From an uncultured Bacteroidales bacterium (GTDB taxonomy: Bacteria; Bacteroidota; Bacteroidia; Bacteroidales; UBA932): a stretch of 9,542 bases of DNA. Positions 1 to 6,731 of this stretch are shown here, piece after piece (position 1 is the stretch's first letter; the number at the start of each line of letters is the position of its first letter). The stretch lies in the NCBI GenBank assembly GCA_937890845.1, contig CALADR010000372.1, positions 1 to 9,542 of the forward strand. Direction: 5' to 3'. The position numbers and the translations under genes are program-made. Below the pieces are notes generated by a model that worked only from the letters and a program-made list of their open reading frames with translations, had not been told where the DNA came from and searched no databases.

Positions 1-441
1 AGGGTACCTTCAAAGAAATATTTTTCTCCTCCGAGAATCAGCGTAATCACGCTTCTGAAACGTGCCCTTCTTGAATATCTGTTCATATCAAGCCCTACTG
101 CCCTGGCCATAGAACATTCGGCACGCAAAAGGTCCAGTTCAGAAAGGACCTTATCCATATTTTTGTCAAAATCCTTGTCTTCACCTGCGTATCTGGCTGT
201 ATGTACGCCTGGAGCACCTCCCAGGGCATTGACTTCCAAACCAGTGTCGTCTGCACAACAGTCACAACCGCAAATGCTCCGCCTTTAACAGTGAATTAGC
301 CTTCAAGGTAAGGCCTGTCTCTTCGACATCTTCAGTGATGCCCATCTGCACAGGGGAAACGAGCTCAAAGCCCCCGCCTAAAATTTCCGATGCTTCACGC
401 AGTTTTCCGCCATTGCCCGTTGCAAATACGATTTTTCTCAT
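1..441 (-). pseudogene. rdgB: RdgB/HAM1-type XTP/dITP pyrophosphatase, frameshifted and cut by the left edge
   Basis: RdgB hydrolyses non-canonical purine nucleoside triphosphates (dITP, XTP) to monophosphates and so keeps them out of DNA. The reading frame starts at the ATG at 441 with MRKIVFATGNGGKLREA, the family's N-terminal substrate-binding motif (T-x-N-x-x-K type), and runs through TLKANSLLKAEHL. It then meets a TGA at 262-264 after 59 codons. The rest of the family continues in another frame from about 269 to the left edge: GCDCCADDTGLEVNALGGAP, GVHTARYAGED, then RARFRSVITLILGGEKYFFEG. The family normally has about four residues between KAEHL and GCDC, and only one nucleotide is left there, so an 11-nt deletion fits best. 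The second part also carries roughly 15 extra residues (near LRAECSMARAVGLDMN) before RARFR. The C-terminus lies outside the window. Identity is secure. Whether this is a true pseudogene or a sequence error cannot be decided here. Confidence 0.85.
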
Positions 442-474
442 TGAACTGCTTTTTTTATTCTCTTAATTCCGGTG

Positions 475-482
475 CAAAGGTA
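475..482 (-). promoter_or_regulatory. Candidate Bacteroidota -7 promoter box for rdgB
   Basis: On the minus strand this reads TACCTTTG, a full match to the Bacteroidota sigma-ABfr -7 consensus TAnnTTTG. It lies 33 bp upstream of the rdgB ATG, which would give a 5' leader of roughly 25-30 nt. I see no clear TTTG -33 box at the expected spacing, so the call rests on the -7 box and its position. Confidence 0.45.
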
Positions 483-513
483 CAAAATCCGTCCGAATTT
501 CATCTATATTTTC

Positions 514-560
514 TAAATTTGTGGTTTGAGATTTGCATACCAGGCCTCTCTGGTACATTG
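514..560 (+). promoter_or_regulatory. Candidate promoter region for the S41 peptidase gene
   Basis: Two alternatives are visible on the plus strand. TAAATTTG at 514-521 matches the -7 consensus TAnnTTTG exactly, but has no good -33 box and would leave a leader of about 90 nt. TTTG at 532-535 followed after 18 bp by TACATTG at 554-560 has near-correct two-box spacing but a degenerate -7 box. An imperfect dyad, GTACATTGTAC, covers 553-563. I cannot choose between them from sequence alone. Confidence 0.3.
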
Positions 561-617
561 TACTGATCTCTTAAGACATTAACAGTCAAACATTGACACG
601 AACAAAAGATAAACAAG

Positions 618-2237
618 ATGAGAATATCCGGAAAATTTACTGCCGTACTGGTATTGCTGACTGCCTCACTGGCAGCCTGCGCCCAATCTAAAAGTTTCAA
701 ATTGGGACAATGGGTTGAAATACAGAACTCTATACTGAAAGAATTGAACAAATCATATGTAGATTCCCTGCCTGTTGACAGAATAATGAGAGCCGGTACG
801 GATGCAATGCTTGAAAATCTTGATCCATACACAATATATATACCTGAAGAAGAAAATGAAGACCTCCAGATGATGCTTTCCAAGACTTATGGAGGAATAG
901 GTGCAATCATTTACAAGAAGAAAGAAGGAAATGTGGTCATTAACGAGCCATACATTGACTCCCCTGCATATAAAAACGGACTTGTATGCGGAGATGAAAT
1001 TATTTCCATAAACGGCGAACCGACAGTCGGACTTGAAGCTGCCCAGTGCAGCGACAAGATGAAAGGCAAACCTGGAACATCCGTAAACTTCAAGATTAAA
1101 AAAATCCGCACCGGAGACACTCTGGACATTTCGATTGTACGTGAAAGGATTCATATTCCTGACGTAGAATATACAGGAATGCTGAATGACACCACAGGAT
1201 ACATAAAGCAGACAAGTTTTACGGAAAATGTATCCGGAGCGATAAAGGAAAGTTATCTCAAACTTAAAAGCGAAGGCATGAAAAGGCTTGTTCTGGATCT
1301 CAGGGGAAACGGAGGAGGACTTATGCCGGAAGCAATAAATATTGTATCGCTGTTTGTACCAAAAGGCTCTCTGGTAGTATCGTCCAAAGGCAAGGACGAA
1401 CAGTCCCGCAAGGAATACAGGACAGTGACTGAGCCTCTTGACACAGAAATTCCTCTGATCGTACTGGTAGATAGAAGTTCCGCATCATCCTCTGAAATAG
1501 TAGCAGGGGCAATACAGGATCTGGACAGAGGGACAATAATGGGAGAAAGGACTTTCGGCAAAGGCCTGGTCCAGACAATAAGACCGATAGCATATAACGG
1601 ACAATTGAAAGTTACTACTTCAAAGTACTATACACCAAGCGGAAGATGTGTCCAGGCAATCGACTACAGCCACCGCAACGAAGATGGAAGCGTGGGGCAC
1701 ATTCCAGACTCACTGACAAGCGAATTCAAGACCCTGCATGGAAGGTCTGTAAGAGACGGAGGAGGAATTACACCTGACGTAAATATCAAGGCCCCTTCAT
1801 ACAGCAGACTTGTATATTCTCTCGTGCTCTCCGGTGTAGTTGACAATTATGTCCTTGATTTTGTCAGAAAGAACGACAGCATAGCACCTATCGATGAATT
1901 CCGGCTTTCAGACAAAGACTTCGAAGATTTCATCAATTTCGCCAAGACTCAGGAATTTGACTACAGAAGCGGAGCGAAGGCACTGTTTGATAAAATAAAG
2001 GAAGAACTTGAAGCTGACGGACTTGCTGAATCCATGAGTAATGAAATAGATGCTTTGGGAAAAGCTCTTGATATGGACAAAGAGACATTTATAAGGCTGA
2101 AGAAAAATGAAATAATCCCGTTCCTGGAAGAAGAAATAGCAGTACGCTATTACTATCAGGAAGCGGGAATCAAGGTGAGACTGAGATATGACACTCAGCT
2201 CAAGAAAGCTTTGGAATCACCTCTTATAAAAATCTGA
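618..2237 (+). CDS. ctpA: S41-family C-terminal processing peptidase, predicted lipoprotein
   Basis: This is a serine peptidase of the Tsp/CtpA family, which trims or degrades envelope proteins from their C-termini. The 539-residue product starts with a lipoprotein signal: basic MRISGK, a hydrophobic stretch, and lipobox LAAC with Cys21 as the lipidated residue. The residues after Cys (AQSKS) lack acidic residues typical of the Bacteroidota surface-export signal, so I infer a periplasmic-facing lipoprotein. A PDZ domain spans about 92-175 (GGIGAII; GLVCGDEIISING). The S41 core spans about 190-345 with DLRGNGGG (227-234). The nucleophile is Ser290 in SSASSSEI and the general base is Lys315 in TFGKGLVQ; their 25-residue spacing matches Tsp and CtpB. 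GGGITPDV follows the core, then a roughly 160-residue helical C-terminal part without motifs I recognise. It diverges from rdgB, and its 3' end overlaps aroC. The catalytic dyad is intact, so it is probably active; its substrates are unknown. Confidence 0.92.
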   Translation: MRISGKFTAVLVLLTASLAACAQSKSFKLGQWVEIQNSILKELNKSYVDSLPVDRIMRAGTDAMLENLDPYTIYIPEEENEDLQMMLSKTYGGIGAIIYKKKEGNVVINEPYIDSPAYKNGLVCGDEIISINGEPTVGLEAAQCSDKMKGKPGTSVNFKIKKIRTGDTLDISIVRERIHIPDVEYTGMLNDTTGYIKQTSFTENVSGAIKESYLKLKSEGMKRLVLDLRGNGGGLMPEAINIVSLFVPKGSLVVSSKGKDEQSRKEYRTVTEPLDTEIPLIVLVDRSSASSSEIVAGAIQDLDRGTIMGERTFGKGLVQTIRPIAYNGQLKVTTSKYYTPSGRCVQAIDYSHRNEDGSVGHIPDSLTSEFKTLHGRSVRDGGGITPDVNIKAPSYSRLVYSLVLSGVVDNYVLDFVRKNDSIAPIDEFRLSDKDFEDFINFAKTQEFDYRSGAKALFDKIKEELEADGLAESMSNEIDALGKALDMDKETFIRLKKNEIIPFLEEEIAVRYYYQEAGIKVRLRYDTQLKKALESPLIKI

Positions 2238-3254
2238 GGTTTTCAACAGGTCAGCTAAAGAAACAGCTGCCGATGCCTCTACAATAACAGGGGCTCTCAA
2301 AGCAAAACAGACATCGTGACGTCCGGGGATTTTCAAAGATGAAATTTCTCCGGACGTAAAATTATATGTGAACTGCTCCTTCCTTATACTTGATGTAGGT
2401 TTGAACGCCACTCGGAAAACAATTGGATTCCCATTGGAAATTCCACCGTTCACCCCACCTGCTCCATTCCTGGAGGATTGTCCGGAAGCTGATTCAAGCG
2501 GATCATTATGGACAGACCCTCTCATGGCCGATGCCTTGAAACCGTCACCGAACTCAATACCTCTTACTCCAGGTATTGAAAAAACGATATGTGAAATCAC
2601 GGACTCGACAGAATCAAAAAAAGGCTCACCCAAACCTACGGGAACATTTTCAGCCGTACATTCCACTATACCTCCTATTGAGTCACCTTCAGATGCAGCC
2701 TTTTCTATAACCTCACTCCATAGCACAGAAGGATTGCTTTCCCCAGGATTCAAATCCGAAACTGTCGAATACTTCACTCCTCCGACTTCAGTCAAGACGG
2801 CTGAAACTGAAATTCCTGCATCTGCTAGAATTTTTTTGGCAACAACTCCAGCCGCTACCAAGGCCAAGGTAATCCTACCTGAAAAATGGCCCCCTCCACG
2901 AGGATCGTTGAAATCATTCCATTTTACCCCAGCTGCAAAATCAGCATGGCCGGGACGAGGAATATCACGGAATAGGGAGTAATCTGACGCCCTGGTATCG
3001 TTATTTCTGAAAAGCACAGCCAGCGGAGCGCCCGTCGTGTGACCTGCATGTACTCCGCTAAGTATCTCCGGAATATCGTCCTCAATACGCGGAGTAGTCC
3101 CGGCAGCACCACTTTTCCTTCTCGACAAATCTCGGATAAAATCATCTTTGGACAAACCGATTCCAGACGGAACGCCATCCATAACCACCCCGATTCCGGA
3201 ACCATGAGACTCACCGAAAACGGAAATCCTGAAATTTCTGCCAAAAGTATCCAT
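2217..3254 (-). CDS. aroC: Chorismate synthase
   Basis: AroC catalyses the last shikimate-pathway step: 5-enolpyruvylshikimate-3-phosphate to chorismate, with reduced FMN as cofactor, in the cytoplasm. The product is 345 residues, close to the family length. Visible signatures are FGESHG (13-18, catalytic His17), RRKSGAAGTTPR (45-56), HAGHTTGAP (69-77), RPGHAD (100-105, catalytic His103), DPRGGGHFSGR (117-127), the FMN-binding region GIEFGDGFKASAMRGS, GGVNGGISNGNPI, and the C-terminal GRHD motif that carries the conserved Asp. It is the last gene of the aro cluster, 40 bp after the aroD-aroA fusion gene. Its last 21 bp overlap the convergent peptidase gene in a different frame, so there is no room for a separate terminator. 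No internal promoter is obvious in the 40-bp gap. All key residues are present. Confidence 0.96.
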   Translation of the reverse strand: MDTFGRNFRISVFGESHGSGIGVVMDGVPSGIGLSKDDFIRDLSRRKSGAAGTTPRIEDDIPEILSGVHAGHTTGAPLAVLFRNNDTRASDYSLFRDIPRPGHADFAAGVKWNDFNDPRGGGHFSGRITLALVAAGVVAKKILADAGISVSAVLTEVGGVKYSTVSDLNPGESNPSVLWSEVIEKAASEGDSIGGIVECTAENVPVGLGEPFFDSVESVISHIVFSIPGVRGIEFGDGFKASAMRGSVHNDPLESASGQSSRNGAGGVNGGISNGNPIVFRVAFKPTSSIRKEQFTYNFTSGEISSLKIPGRHDVCFALRAPVIVEASAAVSLADLLKTSDFYKR

Positions 3255-3294
3255 AACTTAAGTTTCGCAAACAAATTGAATATTTGAAATTATC

Positions 3295-5337
3295 CTACAA
3301 CATCTTTGAAAACAAGTCAAAGAATGAAGGACATGATTTTGACACGCACTCCCTATCATCTATCTCTATAGGAGAATCCGAGCCAAGTGAAGCCACAGTC
3401 AGGGCCATTGCCATCCTATGGTCATGACATGAGGTATATTTTCCACCTTTCAGCAATTTTCCTGTCAATATTCTGTATGTCAATGACATTCCCTCAACAC
3501 TCAAAGAATCTCCTTCTATATATGCCTTTACTCCCATCTGTGAAAGCATCTGCAATATGGCCTTGCCCCGGTCACTCTCTTTATGTGCAAGCCGTCCGAC
3601 TCCGCTGATAACACTTGTCCCCTGGCAAAACGAAGCCAGTACAGCCAGAATCGGGAACAAATCAGGACAATCCTTTGCATCCACTGAAAAAGCCCACAGA
3701 GGAGAACGCTGGACGGCAATGTTTCCGTCATCCCCGTCATACTGGGATATGCTTGCCCCGGCATCCATCAATATATCCATTATGCTAAGATCTGCCTGCA
3801 GAGACCCTATATCTAGTCCGGATACTTCCGCACGACCGAATACAGCTCCGGCTACAAGAAAATTAGCCGCTGTACTCCAGTCTCCTTCAAGACAGAATTC
3901 AGCTGCTTTATAACTCTGGCCACCCTTGATTTTGAAAAGCAGTTCTTCACAAAAGTCCCAGTTTCCTTCAGAAAGCAGAAAATCATTGCCCCCAAGCATT
4001 TCATCAGTGATTTTAATGCCGAATTTTTTCAATATATCCACTGTTATGAACATATATGGCATACTTACAGGTTCTGAAACCTTGAATGATGAATTTCCGT
4101 CAAGCAATGGCAGGGCCATCAGCAAACCGGAAATAAGTTGGGAACCATTTTTCCCTGAAAACTCAGTACGTGCAGCAGTCAAATCACCTGATATAGTCAA
4201 TGGTACCTTGCAATCATCTCCAGAGTCTGACATTACTGACACTCCGAATTTCTCCATTATATCAGCGATGCCTGTCATAGACCTGGAGAGCAAAGTACCG
4301 GTACCTCCAATGCAGACATCTCCTGATGATAATGCTGAAACAAGCGGAATAGCCAGTCTGGCCAAAAGGCCTGATTCTCCTACATTGACAGCACCAGCCT
4401 TTTCAAGTAAGCGTGACACTACTTCACGTCCGGCTCCTATGACAGTTACGGTATCTCCATCTATTGTCACCTTACTGCCCAATGCTTCTGCCAAAGCTAT
4501 AGCGGAAGCATTGTCTCCGCAGTCTGAATAGCCGTATAACCTTGAAATTCCATTACTTATTGCAGCTGCCAAAATCGCTCTCTGCGCAAAGCTCTTGGAA
4601 GAAGGCATTTTCAAAACAGGAGAAGATTCATGGCCTCTTTCACCTCCGGCATTGACATAACCGAAAAATTTCCTGTTGCCATAAATCTTTCCAGTCATTT
4701 CCGAATATGTCATCTGCCCAGGTGCTGCAACTTCTTCTGAAAAAGATGAATATGTAAACGGCGCTCCTTTTTTCAGACATTCGACACGTGACTCACGGCC
4801 TTTATCTCCCATACAGAATGCTATAAGACCGGAAGGCTCAAAACTGTCATATAGGGACAATACCCTGGTGACATCATCATCATTCAATGCCAATGTCGCT
4901 ACCTTTACTATTTCACCGCCATGGTACCTGCATTTCTCCACAGCTGACCTAAGCTCTTCATCTGAGCCGGTACCGCTGAAATTATGATATGAACGGATAA
5001 CTGTAGTACCGTTCTCTCTTGCAGCCAAAGCCACTCTTTTAACCATGGATTTAGGTGCCTCAATTTCTATATCTACATATTTTGCACCTGCAATAACAGC
5101 CTTGATCAGTTTCTTCTCACACAAAAGCGCCGCAGCTGTCTCTGACAGTGAATGATCATTGTCCATCAATCCGGAAATCCTGCATGTGGCCACAGCCGGA
5201 ACATCTGAAAGGAAGCACTGTTCTATTTCAGCATCAGAAAGAGAACATCTGTCAAGTCTAATTTCGACCATTTCACACAGAGACATAGCCTCTGTCAACT
5301 CTTCACAGTTTTTATTCTGCAATGTAGTACAAATCAT
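3295..5337 (-). CDS. aroD-aroA: Fused 3-dehydroquinate dehydratase (type I) / EPSP synthase
   Basis: A continuous 680-residue ORF joins two shikimate enzymes. Residues 1-215 are type I dehydroquinase: EIRLD (25-29), TCR (51-53), SYHNF with His118, Schiff-base Lys145 in EIVKVA, Arg184, and APGQ (205-208). The step is 3-dehydroquinate to 3-dehydroshikimate. Residues 216-240 look like a linker. Residues 241-680 are a full EPSP synthase, adding PEP to shikimate-3-phosphate: PSSKSFAQR (Lys248, Ser249, Arg253), SRSM (Arg352), GSQ (398-400), EGDWSTAANF, CPDLF (Asp559), HKESDR (Lys586), HDHRMAMAL (Arg641) and CVSK (Lys667). The usual GNAGTAMR-like loop is instead GESGLLARL (320-328), keeping the Arg (327). 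The ATG lies one base after the aroB stop, implying translational coupling. The two enzymes catalyse non-consecutive steps, and AroE and AroK, which act between them, are not encoded in the window. Both halves look catalytically complete. Confidence 0.93.
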   Translation of the reverse strand: MICTTLQNKNCEELTEAMSLCEMVEIRLDRCSLSDAEIEQCFLSDVPAVATCRISGLMDNDHSLSETAAALLCEKKLIKAVIAGAKYVDIEIEAPKSMVKRVALAARENGTTVIRSYHNFSGTGSDEELRSAVEKCRYHGGEIVKVATLALNDDDVTRVLSLYDSFEPSGLIAFCMGDKGRESRVECLKKGAPFTYSSFSEEVAAPGQMTYSEMTGKIYGNRKFFGYVNAGGERGHESSPVLKMPSSKSFAQRAILAAAISNGISRLYGYSDCGDNASAIALAEALGSKVTIDGDTVTVIGAGREVVSRLLEKAGAVNVGESGLLARLAIPLVSALSSGDVCIGGTGTLLSRSMTGIADIMEKFGVSVMSDSGDDCKVPLTISGDLTAARTEFSGKNGSQLISGLLMALPLLDGNSSFKVSEPVSMPYMFITVDILKKFGIKITDEMLGGNDFLLSEGNWDFCEELLFKIKGGQSYKAAEFCLEGDWSTAANFLVAGAVFGRAEVSGLDIGSLQADLSIMDILMDAGASISQYDGDDGNIAVQRSPLWAFSVDAKDCPDLFPILAVLASFCQGTSVISGVGRLAHKESDRGKAILQMLSQMGVKAYIEGDSLSVEGMSLTYRILTGKLLKGGKYTSCHDHRMAMALTVASLGSDSPIEIDDRECVSKSCPSFFDLFSKML

Positions 5338-5338
5338 A

Positions 5339-6421
5339 TTATTCCTTCAATTTTCGTTCGACCTCACAAAGTGTCAGGTCTAAAATAAACACATCACCGA
5401 TTTTATGTATAAGCACAAAATGAATTCTGTCTTTTTCCGCTTTTTTATCTTTTTTCATGGCACCGGACAATTCCGTCACATGAAATGGGGACGAAACCGG
5501 AAGTCCGCAAGCCGACAAATCCCTTTTCAGTTTTTCAGCCAGACCTTTTTCCGCAACCCCGAGCGTTTCTGACAGACGAGCAGCAAGGACAAGCCCGACA
5601 GAAACCGCCTGCCCATGTGAAAAGGCCAGCCCGGTCCCATTTTTATATGCACTGTTTGCGCACCACTCTATAGCATGGGCAAAAGTATGCCCAAGGTTGA
5701 GTTTTCTCCTTGCCCCATGCTCAAACTGATCATCGGACACGATTCCAGACTTCACTTTAACTGCAGCATATATAAGTTCTGCAAGTGTATCCAAATCATC
5801 TGTTCCTATCCTGCGTCCGGATGAAAACAAATCTACAGTCTTCTGATAAAAACCATTATCAGCTATAATAAATGTCTTAAGCATTTCAGCCACTCCAGCA
5901 CGCAGATCATTTTCTGGCAAATCTAGTACGACAGAAGGACAAATATAAGTAAACTCCGGCTGACGGACCAGGCCTATTATATTCTTATATGACTCCAGAT
6001 TCACCCCTGTCTTTCCTCCAATGGAAGCATCGACCTGAGACAACAGAGTCGTAGGGATATATGCTACTCTTATTCCCCTCATATATACAGCCGCCGCAAA
6101 TCCCGCGATATCAGTCAGTATTCCCCCTCCGGCTGCCAGCAAAACAGATGTCCTGTCCGCACCTGAATCCAAAAGCCAGGAACATATTCCTGCAACTGTA
6201 TCCAAGGTTTTAATTTCTTCCGAAACATCCAGAGCCATTGCCGAATCTACTTTCACGACCGACCTTATCTCTTCTGCTATTTTCCGTATATTACTGTCAT
6301 ACACAAAAAATACAGAATCAGACACGCCCAGACATTCGGAAAGTCTGTCCAGGCTACCTTCTACATAAATCTTACTGACAACAGTCCCAGCATCTGAAAC
6401 CGTAATTTCTCTTTTGTCCAT
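5339..6421 (-). CDS. aroB: 3-dehydroquinate synthase
   Basis: AroB converts DAHP to 3-dehydroquinate using NAD+ and a divalent metal (step 2). I choose the ATG at 6421 (360 residues, MDKREITVSD). It is preceded by AAGGAAG at 6430-6436, eight bases upstream, and gives the normal family length. An upstream in-frame TTG at 6493 would add 24 residues with no family likeness. In the 360-residue numbering the NAD-binding loop is GGGILTD (98-104). It is followed by YMRG, then PTTLLSQVDASIGGKTGVNL with Lys137, and DLRAGVAEMLK. The metal ligands are Glu179, His245 in NLGHTFAHAIE, and His269 in FSHGQA. It is the first gene of the aro cluster, and its TAA is one base from the ATG of the aroD-aroA fusion gene. 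It diverges from the ROK kinase gene. All catalytic residues are present. Confidence 0.95.
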   Translation of the reverse strand: MDKREITVSDAGTVVSKIYVEGSLDRLSECLGVSDSVFFVYDSNIRKIAEEIRSVVKVDSAMALDVSEEIKTLDTVAGICSWLLDSGADRTSVLLAAGGGILTDIAGFAAAVYMRGIRVAYIPTTLLSQVDASIGGKTGVNLESYKNIIGLVRQPEFTYICPSVVLDLPENDLRAGVAEMLKTFIIADNGFYQKTVDLFSSGRRIGTDDLDTLAELIYAAVKVKSGIVSDDQFEHGARRKLNLGHTFAHAIEWCANSAYKNGTGLAFSHGQAVSVGLVLAARLSETLGVAEKGLAEKLKRDLSACGLPVSSPFHVTELSGAMKKDKKAEKDRIHFVLIHKIGDVFILDLTLCEVERKLKE

Positions 6422-6542
6422 ATTCTGTTCTTCCTTGCAAATATAGGCGGTATTTTCTATGATATCCCTTATAAACTGTTCAAAATTTTTCAAAAATTCT
6501 TTTATTGCTGTTTTTGGTTTGTTTTTACGGCTTTTTCAGTCA

Positions 6543-6571
6543 GATAACCACTGTTATCCTTTTCTAACAGT
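6543..6571. repeat. Nested, mutually exclusive inverted repeats upstream of aroB
   Basis: Two dyads share an arm. GATAAC (6543-6548) pairs with GTTATC (6553-6558) across the 4-nt loop CACT. ACTGTTA (6550-6556) pairs with TAACAGT (6565-6571) across an 8-nt spacer. Both use the central GTTA, so in RNA only one hairpin could form at a time; in DNA this could be an operator with three half-sites. It lies about 120 bp upstream of aroB and 160 bp upstream of the kinase gene. Its function is not known. Confidence 0.4.
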
Positions 6572-6687
6572 CACAAAAGCATTCACGAAAATATCTCATA
6601 AAATTTAAAAGCTTCTTAATATAAACAAAAATGTCCGAAAAAACAGACCGGGAAGAAAAAACCTGCAACCGTTTTAGAAATTTAAAG

Positions 6688-6695
6688 TATATTTG
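6688..6695 (+). promoter_or_regulatory. Candidate Bacteroidota -7 promoter box for the kinase-manA-tsaE group
   Basis: TATATTTG matches the TAnnTTTG -7 consensus exactly and lies 36 bp upstream of the ROK kinase ATG, so the transcript would have a leader of about 30 nt of AT-rich sequence. No TTTG box is visible at the expected -33 spacing, which lowers confidence. Confidence 0.45.
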
Positions 6696-6731
6696 TAGGT
6701 TATTTTTAACTAAAATAAAATCCAATATAAT

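Larger units (their letters stand above)
6422..6731. other. 310-bp divergent intergenic region between aroB and the ROK kinase gene
   Basis: This AT-rich stretch must hold the promoters of the leftward aro cluster and the rightward kinase-manA-tsaE group. It contains the aroB Shine-Dalgarno-like sequence (6430-6436), nested inverted repeats at 6543-6571, and a TATATTTG -7 box for the rightward genes at 6688-6695. A 34-codon ORF (6631-6735) also ends across the kinase start. I see no larger gene, structural RNA or riboswitch that I can name. Confidence 0.6.

Noticed and set aside
2368..2982. 204-codon plus-strand ORF opposite aroC
   Set aside because: It lies fully antisense to aroC, whose motifs are certain, and its translation is low-complexity (Pro/Ser/Thr-rich) with no family features.
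3926..4531. 201-codon plus-strand ORF opposite the aroA half of the fusion
   Set aside because: Antisense shadow of a well-supported gene; composition is Ser/Pro-rich and no domain is visible.
6438..6445. Minus-strand TATATTTG as a -7 box for aroB
   Set aside because: It matches the consensus, but would start transcription at about 6431, inside the aroB ribosome-binding sequence, leaving almost no leader. No -33 box is visible.
6422..6493. In-frame upstream TTG start for aroB adding 24 residues
   Set aside because: The extension has no family resemblance; the ATG at 6421 has a good AAGGAAG eight bases upstream and gives the usual length.
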